Assembly: GCF_019966515.1 (NCBI RefSeq)
Contig: NZ_JAIMIB010000012.1
Span: forward strand, 1-64,000
Source of the DNA: Roseovarius aestuarii
GTDB taxonomy: Bacteria > Pseudomonadota > Alphaproteobacteria > Rhodobacterales > Rhodobacteraceae
DNA length: 64,000 nt
Reading direction: 5' to 3'
The translations under genes were made by a program, and so were the position numbers. The notes beneath the pieces were generated by a model. That model was not told where the DNA came from. It did not search any database and saw only the letters and a list, made by a program, of their open reading frames with translations. Positions 45,889 through 53,401 of this stretch are shown here, in pieces; the first letter of the stretch is position 1, and each line of letters begins with the position of its first letter.

Positions 45889-47628
45889 ATGCGTAGGTAT
45901 CTGCTGGGAGCGGTTGCCGCTTCGGCTGTTATTGCAATGTCGAATTTAGGTCAGGCCGATGAGGCCGCAGCACAACGTTGGATTGATCAGGAATTCCAGC
46001 CGTCGGTCTTGTCGAAAGACGAACAGATGGCTGAAATGCAGTGGTTCATCAACGCCGCGCAGCCTTATGCCGGGATGGAAGTGAACGTTCTGTCCGAGGG
46101 TATCCCGACACATTCATACGAATCCGACGTGCTGACCAAAGCCTTTGAGGAAATCACCGGCATCAAGGTAAATCACCAGATCCTGGGTGAGGGCGAGGTG
46201 GTTCAGGCCGTTCAAACCCAGATGCAGACAGGTCGGAACCTTTATGACGGCTATGTCAACGACAGTGACCTGATCGGCACCCATTCGCGGCTGCAACTGG
46301 CCTATAACCTGACGGACCAGATGGGCGGAGACTGGGCGGCGACAACATCGCCGACGCTCGATCTAAATGACTTCATGGGCATCCAGTTCACTACCGGCCC
46401 CGATGGTAAGCTCTATCAGCTTCCCGATCAGCAATTCGCTAACCTATACTGGTTCCGCAAGGACTGGTTTGACCGCGAGGATCTACAGGCCGCCTTCAAG
46501 GAGAAATACGGTTATGATCTGGGTGTGCCGGTTAACTGGTCGGCCTATGAGGATATCGCCGAGTTCTTCACCAAGGACGTGAAAGAGGTCGATGGCACTA
46601 CGATCTATGGCCACATGGATTACGGCAAGCGCGCGCCCGACCTTGGCTGGCGGATGACCGATGCCTGGCTCTCGATGGCCGGCGCCGGAGACAAGGGCGA
46701 GCCGAACGGCATCCCTGTTGATGAATGGGGCATTCGAATGGAAGCGGGCACCTGTAACCCGGTTGGCGCGAGCGTCAGTCGCGGCGGCGCGGCAAACGGC
46801 CCGGCGGCAGTCTATGCGATCCGTAAATGGGATGAATGGCTGCGGAACTATGCCCCTCCCGGTGCGGCGTCCTATGACTTCTACCAGTCACTGCCGGCGC
46901 TTTCTCAAGGCAATGTGGCGCAGCAGATCTTCTGGTACACGGCCTTTACGGCGGACATGGTGAAACCCCAGTCTGAAGGCAACAATACCGTCGATGGCGA
47001 GGGCAACCCGCTGTGGCGGATGGCGCCCAGTCCGCATGGCCCCTATTGGGAAGAAGGTCAGAAGGTGGGCTATCAGGACGTGGGCTCCTGGACCTTCCTG
47101 AAATCCACCCCGGATGACCGGGCGCAGGCCGCATGGCTCTATGCGCAATTCGTGACCTCCAAGACCGTGGATGTGAAGAAATCCCATGTCGGGCTGACCT
47201 TCATCCGCGATAGCTCGGTCAACCACGAGAGCTTTAGCGAGCGTGCGTCAAAACTGGGTGGTCTGGTGGAGTTCTACCGCTCGCCCGACCGGGTGGCGTG
47301 GTCGCCCACAGGTGTCAACGTGCCGGACTATCCCAAGCTGGCGCAGATTTGGTGGCAGCAGATCGGCGACGTGAACTCGGGCGCGTTTACGCCCCAGGAA
47401 GCGATGGATCGTCTGGCCGAAGAGATGGACATCACCATGTCGCGAATGCAGGCGGCGGATGAGGGCGCCGAAATCTATGGTGGCTGTGGTCCGCGTCTGA
47501 ACGAAGAGAGCGACCCGCAGGAGTGGCTCGACAAGCCTGGATCGCCGAAAGCGAAACTTGAGAACGAAAAGCCCCAGGGTCAGACCGTCAACTATGACGA
47601 TCTGGTTGCCCGCTGGGCGGCTCAGTAA
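45889..47628 (+). CDS. glpV: Extracellular solute-binding protein, glycerol transporter type (GlpV-like)
   Basis: 579 residues from the ATG at 45889, with GGGAGGAG nearby; an in-frame ATG at 45874 is less well placed. A signal peptide (about 1-24, ending GQADEA) leads a large family-1-type binding protein with VLSEGIPTHSYESDVL, NLYDGYVNDSDLIGTH and FWYTAFTADM. Large size and the neighbours (two ATPases, two permeases and a DUF2160 protein) match the Rhizobium leguminosarum GlpSTPQUV glycerol importer. Here it comes first, whereas in the rhizobial operon glpV is last. Glycerol as substrate is inferred from this similarity of gene content. Confidence 0.78.
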   Translation: MRRYLLGAVAASAVIAMSNLGQADEAAAQRWIDQEFQPSVLSKDEQMAEMQWFINAAQPYAGMEVNVLSEGIPTHSYESDVLTKAFEEITGIKVNHQILGEGEVVQAVQTQMQTGRNLYDGYVNDSDLIGTHSRLQLAYNLTDQMGGDWAATTSPTLDLNDFMGIQFTTGPDGKLYQLPDQQFANLYWFRKDWFDREDLQAAFKEKYGYDLGVPVNWSAYEDIAEFFTKDVKEVDGTTIYGHMDYGKRAPDLGWRMTDAWLSMAGAGDKGEPNGIPVDEWGIRMEAGTCNPVGASVSRGGAANGPAAVYAIRKWDEWLRNYAPPGAASYDFYQSLPALSQGNVAQQIFWYTAFTADMVKPQSEGNNTVDGEGNPLWRMAPSPHGPYWEEGQKVGYQDVGSWTFLKSTPDDRAQAAWLYAQFVTSKTVDVKKSHVGLTFIRDSSVNHESFSERASKLGGLVEFYRSPDRVAWSPTGVNVPDYPKLAQIWWQQIGDVNSGAFTPQEAMDRLAEEMDITMSRMQAADEGAEIYGGCGPRLNEESDPQEWLDKPGSPKAKLENEKPQGQTVNYDDLVARWAAQ

Positions 47629-47642
47629 CGTCAAGTTCCTGT

Positions 47643-47697
47643 AAGGTGCGGCAGGGGTGCGGCACCTTGCTGGCCGGGGCGCGTGAGTGTCCCGGCC
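47643..47697 (+). promoter_or_regulatory. Two stem-loops between binding protein and ATPase genes
   Basis: AAGGTGC (47643-47649) pairs with GCACCTT (47662-47668), and GGCCGGG (47672-47678) pairs with CCCGGCC (47691-47697). No T-run follows either. Such intercistronic hairpins after a binding-protein gene usually slow decay or partly stop transcription, so more binding protein than ATPase is made. That role here is inference. Confidence 0.6.
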
Positions 47698-47733
47698 ATC
47701 CAATTGCCATCGCAAATTCCGGCAAGGGCCAAA

Positions 47734-48810
47734 ATGAGCGTTGAACTAAGAAACATTACCAAAGAAGTCGCTGGTCAGGTCCATATCAAGCCGACAACGC
47801 TGTTGCTGGAGCCGGGGCACTTCAACGTGCTTCTGGGCGAGACCGGGGCTGGTAAAACATCGCTGATCAAGCTGATGGCGGGGCTCGACCCAATAGCAAC
47901 TGGTCAGATCCTGATGGACGGTCAGGATGTGACACGGCTGAATACCCAAAAACGTAACATCAGCCTCGTGCATCAGTTTTTCGTTAATTACCCGCATATG
48001 ACGGTGTTCGATAACATCGCCTCGCCGCTCAAGGTGGCGGGCATGCCAAAATCCGAGATAGCGGGGCGTGTCGAAGAGGCTGCGGATATCCTGCAACTGC
48101 GTCCCATGCTGCATCGCCGTCCGCATGAGTTGTCGGGCGGGCAGCAGCAGCGCACGGCTTTGGCCCGGGCCATTGCCAAGGAAAGCCGGGCGGTGTTTCT
48201 GGACGAACCGCTGGCCAACCTGGATTACAAACTGCGCGAGGAGTTGCGCGAACAATTGCCCGAGCTTTTCGCGGGCAGGGGTGCCGTGGTGGTCTATGCC
48301 ACCTCCGAGCCCGAAGAGGCGCTGCTGCTGGGCGGCAAGACTGGGCTGATGGAGGACGGGCGCATGGTTCAGTTCGGACCGACCTCCGAGATTTACCGCC
48401 AACCTCAGTCGTTGATGGCCGCACGGGTCTTTTCCGACCCGCCCATCAACATGGCCGAAGTCACGAAAGAGGGCGCTACCATCCGCATGGGAGCCGATGC
48501 CAGTTGGCAGGCGCAGGGGGCAATCGCCGATCTGGCGGACGGGGCCTATACGCTGGCGGTGCGGCCGCATCACGTAGCGCCGGTCAAATCGGATCGGCAC
48601 AGCGTGGACCTGACAGGTAAGGTTCTGGTGACCGAGCTGAGCGGATCGGAAAGCAGCGCCCATTTTCAGATGCGATCAGCCGACTGGGTCTCGCTGGCGC
48701 ATGGGGTGCACCCGTTCGAGATCGGCGAGAACCACGCTTTTCACCTTGATCCGACGGCGTGTTTTTACTTCGCGCCAACCGGTGAGTTGGCCGTTTCGGG
48801 GACGATCTGA
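47734..48810 (+). CDS. glpS: ABC transporter ATP-binding protein, GlpS-like
   Basis: 358 residues from the ATG at 47734 (MSVELRNITKEV) with AAGGG upstream. Walker A is GETGAGKT (Lys41), the signature is LSGGQ (from about 132) and Walker B is AVFLDEP. The H-loop is unusual: where a THDQ-type His is expected the sequence is YATSEPEEA, with Ser191. A C-terminal TOBE-like domain (about 240-358) follows, as in MalK-type ATPases. It pairs with the next gene's product. See the transporter finding for the complementary defects. It ends with a TGATG overlap. Confidence 0.82.
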   Translation: MSVELRNITKEVAGQVHIKPTTLLLEPGHFNVLLGETGAGKTSLIKLMAGLDPIATGQILMDGQDVTRLNTQKRNISLVHQFFVNYPHMTVFDNIASPLKVAGMPKSEIAGRVEEAADILQLRPMLHRRPHELSGGQQQRTALARAIAKESRAVFLDEPLANLDYKLREELREQLPELFAGRGAVVVYATSEPEEALLLGGKTGLMEDGRMVQFGPTSEIYRQPQSLMAARVFSDPPINMAEVTKEGATIRMGADASWQAQGAIADLADGAYTLAVRPHHVAPVKSDRHSVDLTGKVLVTELSGSESSAHFQMRSADWVSLAHGVHPFEIGENHAFHLDPTACFYFAPTGELAVSGTI

Positions 48811-49886
48811 TGGCAAAGATAACCCTCTCAAAGCTCAGACACAGCTACTATCCCGATCCATCATCGCCCGAGGATTATGCGCTGAAAGAGATTGATCTGG
48901 ATTGGTCCGACGGTGGGGCTTATGCGCTTCTGGGGCCGTCAGGTTGCGGGAAATCGACGCTACTGAACATCATTTCCGGTCTGCTTACCCCGTCCGAAGG
49001 GCGCATCCTCTTCGATGGTGAAGACGTGACCGGCCTGCCGCCCAACCAACGCAACATCGCACAGGTCTTCCAGTTTCCGGTGATCTACGACACGATGAGC
49101 GTCTTCGACAATCTGGCCTTTCCCCTGCGCAATCGCGGTGTAGACGAGGCGCGCGTGAAGGCCCGTGTCACCGAGATTGCGGAGATGCTCGAAGTGACCG
49201 ATATGCTGGGCACCCGCGCGGCGCATCTTTCGCCCGATAACAAACAGAAGATTTCGATGGGGCGCGGATTGGTGCGCGATGACGTCAATGTGGTCATGTT
49301 CGACGAACCGCTGACCGTGATCGACCCGCATCTGAAGTGGAAATTAAGAAGTAAACTCAAAGAATTGCATCAGAAAGTTCGCGCAACCATGATTTACGTG
49401 ACCCACGATCAGACAGAGGCCCTGACCTTTGCCGATCAGGTGGTTGTGATGCAGGAAGGCGAGATTGTTCAGATCGGCACGCCGGTCGAGCTGTTCGAGC
49501 GCCCGGCGCACACCTTCGTGGGCCATTTCATCGGCTCACCGGGCATGAATGTCCTGCCCGCCGATATCCGCAATGGTGCGGCTTATTTCGAGGGTCACAA
49601 GCTTGCCGTCGAAGGCCGGATCAAGCTGGGCGATGGTCTGACCCAGATCGGAGTACGCCCAGAATTCGTGGGCCTCGGGGACGAGGGGCTGCCCGCTCGT
49701 GTTCGCAAAGTGGCCGATGTCGGGCGTCACCGGGTCGTCGACGCCGTGGTTGGCGACACGCTGGTCAAGGCGGTCAGCAGCGGCGATGTGCCGGGGCAAG
49801 GTGAGGACGTGCATCTGGCTTTCGCCCCTGAACACACGCGGGTCTATCGCGACGGCTGGCTGGCGACGGAAAGGACATCGCAATGA
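48810..49886 (+). CDS. glpT: ABC transporter ATP-binding protein, GlpT-like
   Basis: The 358-residue protein has Walker A GPSGCGKST, Walker B VVMFDEP and a normal H-loop THDQTEA (His199). The ABC signature is degenerate: LSPDNKQK (from residue 140) replaces LSGGQ. The C-terminal part is MalK-like. The ATG shares a base with the previous stop, and its own stop overlaps the permease start by four bases. Together with the GlpS-like chain it would form a heterodimeric ATPase for the glycerol-type importer. Confidence 0.82.
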   Translation: MAKITLSKLRHSYYPDPSSPEDYALKEIDLDWSDGGAYALLGPSGCGKSTLLNIISGLLTPSEGRILFDGEDVTGLPPNQRNIAQVFQFPVIYDTMSVFDNLAFPLRNRGVDEARVKARVTEIAEMLEVTDMLGTRAAHLSPDNKQKISMGRGLVRDDVNVVMFDEPLTVIDPHLKWKLRSKLKELHQKVRATMIYVTHDQTEALTFADQVVVMQEGEIVQIGTPVELFERPAHTFVGHFIGSPGMNVLPADIRNGAAYFEGHKLAVEGRIKLGDGLTQIGVRPEFVGLGDEGLPARVRKVADVGRHRVVDAVVGDTLVKAVSSGDVPGQGEDVHLAFAPEHTRVYRDGWLATERTSQ

Positions 49887-50746
49887 AGACCGAAAACCAG
49901 AAAGCATGGTTTTTCGTGCTGCCGGTGCTGCTGCTGGTCGCGTTCAATGCGCTGATCCCGATGATGACAGTGGTCAATTATTCGGTCCAGGAAACCTTTG
50001 GTAACAATGTGTTTTTCTTCGAGGGCCTGCGCTGGTTCGAGGAGCTACTGAATTCCGACAGGTTTCACGCGGCCCTTGGACGGCAATTCCTGTTCACCGG
50101 CATCATTCTGGCGATCGAGGTGCCTCTGGGCATCATAATCGCGCTTTCCATGCCACGGCAGGGGATTTGGGTGCCTGTCTGTCTGGTGACAATGGCGCTG
50201 CCGATGTTGATCCCGTGGAACGTGGTCGGCGCGATGTGGAACATCTTTACCCTGCCGGATATCGGCCTTCTGGGGTACTTCATGAACCACACGTTGGGCG
50301 TCGATTATGACATGACGCAAAACCCGCTTGCGGCCTGGATCACGATCGTCATCATGGATGTCTGGCACTGGACCTCGCTTGTGGTGCTGCTCAGCTATGC
50401 AGGCCTGGTGTCGATCCCCGATGCCTATTATCAGGCGGCCAAGATCGATGGCGCCAGCAACTGGTCGGTGTTCCGCTATATCCAACTGCCGAAGATGAAA
50501 ACCGTTCTGACCATCGCGATCCTGCTGCGCTTCATGGACAGTTTCAACATATATACCGAGCCTTTCGTGCTGACAGGCGGGGGGCCGGGCAACTCGACCA
50601 CGCTTCTGTCAATTGATCTGGTGAAAATCGCCCTCGGGCAGTTCGATCTGGGCCCGGCGGCGGCGATGTCGCTGATCTATTTCGCGATCACGCTGCTGGT
50701 CAGTTGGCTGTTCTACACGTTGATGACGAAGGATGATGCGAAATGA
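49883..50746 (+). CDS. glpP: ABC transporter permease, GlpP-like
   Basis: A 287-residue inner-membrane permease of the MalF/UgpA type with six predicted helices and the EAA-loop consensus in YYQAAKIDGASNWSVFRYIQLPKMK (in two stretches). Overlaps both neighbours by four bases (ATGA). Works with the next permease to form the transport channel. Confidence 0.83.
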   Translation: MKTENQKAWFFVLPVLLLVAFNALIPMMTVVNYSVQETFGNNVFFFEGLRWFEELLNSDRFHAALGRQFLFTGIILAIEVPLGIIIALSMPRQGIWVPVCLVTMALPMLIPWNVVGAMWNIFTLPDIGLLGYFMNHTLGVDYDMTQNPLAAWITIVIMDVWHWTSLVVLLSYAGLVSIPDAYYQAAKIDGASNWSVFRYIQLPKMKTVLTIAILLRFMDSFNIYTEPFVLTGGGPGNSTTLLSIDLVKIALGQFDLGPAAAMSLIYFAITLLVSWLFYTLMTKDDAK

Positions 50747-51540
50747 GAAAGCGCAGCCTGATCCCGATCATCTATATCCTCTTCCTGCTGCTGCCGATCT
50801 ATTGGCTGGTTGCGATGAGCTTTAAGACGACGAATGAAATCCTTTCGGGGTTTTCGCTCTTTCCGCAGACCTTCACGCTTGAAAATTACCGGGTGATATT
50901 CACCGATCCGTCCTGGTATTGGGGTTACATCAACTCGATCATCTATGTGTCGGTAAACACGGTGATTTCTGTCACCGTGGCGTTACCGGCAGCCTATGCG
51001 TTCAGCCGTTACCGGTTTTTAGGCGACAAACAGCTTTTCTTCTGGCTATTGACCAACCGAATGGCGCCCGCAGCGGTATTCGCACTACCGTTTTTCCAGC
51101 TTTATTCCGCTGTGGGTCTTTTCGATACTCATCTGGCGGTGGCGCTGGCGCATTGCCTTTTCAACATCCCGCTGGCGGTCTGGATCCTCGAAGGTTTCAT
51201 GGGCGGTGTGCCGAAGGAACTGGATGAAACAGCTTATGTTGATGGCTATTCCTTCCCACGGTTCTTCGTGTCGATCTTTCTGCCAACGATCAAGGCCGGT
51301 GTGGGCGTGGCGGCGTTCTTCTGCTTCATGTTCTCCTGGGTCGAGCTTTTGCTGGCCAAGACGCTTACTGCTGTCGCCGCGAAACCGATTGCCGCCACCA
51401 TGACCAAAACCGCCTCTAGTGCAGGGTATGAGCTGGGGCTTTTGGCGGCGGCGGGTACGCTGACCATCATTCCGGGTGCTATCGTGATCTATTTCGTGCG
51501 TAACTACATCGCCAAGGGCTTTGCCCTGGGGAGGGTCTGA
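50743..51540 (+). CDS. glpQ: ABC transporter permease, GlpQ-like
   Basis: The 265-residue permease of the MalG/UgpE type has six helices and a divergent EAA loop, DETAYVDGYSFPRFF. Starts inside the end of the GlpP-like gene (ATGA) and ends one base before the DUF2160 gene. A second, partner permease of the same importer. Confidence 0.82.
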   Translation: MRKRSLIPIIYILFLLLPIYWLVAMSFKTTNEILSGFSLFPQTFTLENYRVIFTDPSWYWGYINSIIYVSVNTVISVTVALPAAYAFSRYRFLGDKQLFFWLLTNRMAPAAVFALPFFQLYSAVGLFDTHLAVALAHCLFNIPLAVWILEGFMGGVPKELDETAYVDGYSFPRFFVSIFLPTIKAGVGVAAFFCFMFSWVELLLAKTLTAVAAKPIAATMTKTASSAGYELGLLAAAGTLTIIPGAIVIYFVRNYIAKGFALGRV

Positions 51541-51541
51541 G

Positions 51542-51820
51542 ATGCTGGGGTGGATGGCATGGACATGGCCCACGGCGTTGCTTTTCATCGGGATATTCTC
51601 GGCGATGGGCATCATCACGATACTGGAAATCCGGCGTCCCGGCGGCGCTGAGCGCAAGGGCGTGCTAGGGCTTGTTACCACGCGCGGTGACCGGCTGTTC
51701 ATCTCGCTTCTGGGTACGGTCTATATCTTTCTGGCCTGGCTGGGATTGATCGGCATGCCGCTCTGGGCGCCGCTGGGACTGAGCATCGCATGGGGCGTGT
51801 TCTGCTTCTGGAAGGTTTAG
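51542..51820 (+). CDS. glpU: DUF2160 small membrane protein (GlpU-like)
   Basis: 92 residues from the ATG at 51542 with two or three hydrophobic segments (about 8-25, 52-70, 72-90) and a polar middle (EIRRPGGAERKGVLGLVTTRGDRL in two parts). This is the DUF2160 family, found inside glycerol ABC operons of alphaproteobacteria as glpU. Its exact role is not known, but it is part of the transporter locus. Single-base gap to the permease. Confidence 0.8.
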   Translation: MLGWMAWTWPTALLFIGIFSAMGIITILEIRRPGGAERKGVLGLVTTRGDRLFISLLGTVYIFLAWLGLIGMPLWAPLGLSIAWGVFCFWKV

Positions 51821-51893
51821 ACAGAGGGCGGTGACCGGTGCGCGGAATTGAGGTAAGGATAAGCTGAGCAGTTGAAACCGAACGGGACACCGG

Positions 51894-52289
51894 ATGCGTC
51901 AAAAGAAAAAAAGCGAATTTCTGACCGAGGTCGAGCTGGAATTCATGACCGAGCTCTGGGCCCTTGGCGAGGGCAGTGTTCGCGACGTGCTGGCACATCT
52001 GGCACCGGGGCGGAACCTGGCTTACACCTCGGCCGCGACCATCCTTCGGATAATGGAGCAGAAGGGATTTGTCACCAGCGACAAGCGCAACAAATCCCTG
52101 ATCTACAAACCGGCCCTGCGGCGCGAGGCCTATCAATCAAAGACCCTGCGCAATCTCTCTGACAAGCTTTTTGACGGCACGCCAGCATCGCTAGTGGCGC
52201 GGCTGGTTGACGATGACGGGCTGTCGGAGGATGCGCTGGAGGAAATACGGGCGCTCTTGGACAGGAGGCTGACCGATTATGACGGCTAA
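51894..52289 (+). CDS. BlaI/MecI/CopY-family repressor
   Basis: The 131-residue protein has an N-terminal winged helix (about 8-80: LTEVELEFMTELWALGEGSVRDVLAHL in two parts, YTSAATILRIMEQKGFV). A helical dimerisation tail follows (SKTLRNLSDKLFDG, LVARLVDDDGLSEDALEEI). These repressors are inactivated by cleavage, triggered by a partner M56 membrane protease. The following M56 gene overlaps it by 11 bases, so they form such a pair. Confidence 0.9.
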   Translation: MRQKKKSEFLTEVELEFMTELWALGEGSVRDVLAHLAPGRNLAYTSAATILRIMEQKGFVTSDKRNKSLIYKPALRREAYQSKTLRNLSDKLFDGTPASLVARLVDDDGLSEDALEEIRALLDRRLTDYDG

Positions 52290-53400
52290 CTCAGTTTTCA
52301 ATGCGTATCTTGATGCAAATATCATGCTGGTACTGGCGGCATGCCTTTGGGCGCTGACCCGCTATGCGCTGTGCCACTCCAGCCTGCGCCATGCGTTTTC
52401 GCTGCAATTGCAGGTGGTTTACGGCGTGATGCTGGCGGTGGTTTTCACGCCGGTGGTGGTGGGCTTCTATAGCCTTCTCTCACAAATCGGCCTGTGGCGC
52501 AGCGACCTCGTGCCCAGCCTGTCAGATGTTGCGCTGGCGCAGTATCTTAGTGGTCGCTTCGAAATGGCACCAACCACGTTCGAGACGCTGTGGATGTGGC
52601 GGACGGTATTCACGCAAGACGTCACTACGCTTGGATCGCCCTTGGGCATGGCCGTCGCCGGATTAGGGATCGCTGGTATTGCCGTCTTTGCTTTGCGGCT
52701 TCTGGCAAATGTGGTGCGGGTCTCGCGCCTGATTGGGCAGAGCTATGTGTTGCGTCGGATCAACGGGATCGACATTCGCTTGTCCGACAAGGTGACGGTG
52801 CCGTTTTCGACTCGCGCGTGGCGCCGCCGGTATATCGTGCTGCCCTCGGCGCTATTGTCCGATGCGGATGATCTGCGGATCGCTGTCTCGCACGAGCTGC
52901 AACATATGCGGCAAGGCGATCTGGGTTGGGAAATAGCGCTGGAGGCCCTGCGCCCGCTTTTCTTCTGGAACCCGGCCTTCGCGTATTTCAAGCGCGAGGT
53001 CGACGAGCTGCGCGAGCTGGCCTGCGATCAGCAAGTGTTGCTGCGCCGCCGGTTTGGTGTCGGTGCCTATTGCGATTGCCTGCTCAGGGTGTGCCGCGAC
53101 GCCTTGGGGCAGGGTACGCGGCGTCAGGTCCTGATGCCCAGCGTGCCGCTTGTATCATCCGAGCGAAATCGTCGTGCGGCGAGGTTCCTAAAACGCCGGG
53201 TCGTGTCGATGACGTCGCAGAGGCGCCCGCTGCCGGGCAGATGGGTGACCGGGCTTCTGGTGGTGCCGCTTCTGGCGGTGATCAGCGTTGGCGCGATCGC
53301 ATCGCAAGGCAGCGGCGACTGGAGCCAGGACAGGCTGATGCTGTCGACCATCGTCAATCTGGAACGGTTGGATCAGCGAACGCTGGCCAATCCCTACTGA
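52279..53400 (+). CDS. BlaR1/MecR1-like M56 membrane metallopeptidase
   Basis: The 373-residue protein has N-terminal membrane helices (about 12-30, 45-70, 122-150) and the zinc site HELQHM (His205, Glu206, His209) with a likely third ligand Glu in REVDELRELACDQ. One further hydrophobic segment (about 325-342) and a short tail end the protein. It lacks the roughly 240-residue penicillin-binding sensor domain of true BlaR1/MecR1. It would thus respond to some other signal and free the BlaI-like repressor. It overlaps the repressor by 11 bases and ends one base from a convergent penicillin acylase-family gene. Confidence 0.85.
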   Translation: MTANSVFNAYLDANIMLVLAACLWALTRYALCHSSLRHAFSLQLQVVYGVMLAVVFTPVVVGFYSLLSQIGLWRSDLVPSLSDVALAQYLSGRFEMAPTTFETLWMWRTVFTQDVTTLGSPLGMAVAGLGIAGIAVFALRLLANVVRVSRLIGQSYVLRRINGIDIRLSDKVTVPFSTRAWRRRYIVLPSALLSDADDLRIAVSHELQHMRQGDLGWEIALEALRPLFFWNPAFAYFKREVDELRELACDQQVLLRRRFGVGAYCDCLLRVCRDALGQGTRRQVLMPSVPLVSSERNRRAARFLKRRVVSMTSQRRPLPGRWVTGLLVVPLLAVISVGAIASQGSGDWSQDRLMLSTIVNLERLDQRTLANPY

Positions 53401-53401
53401 C

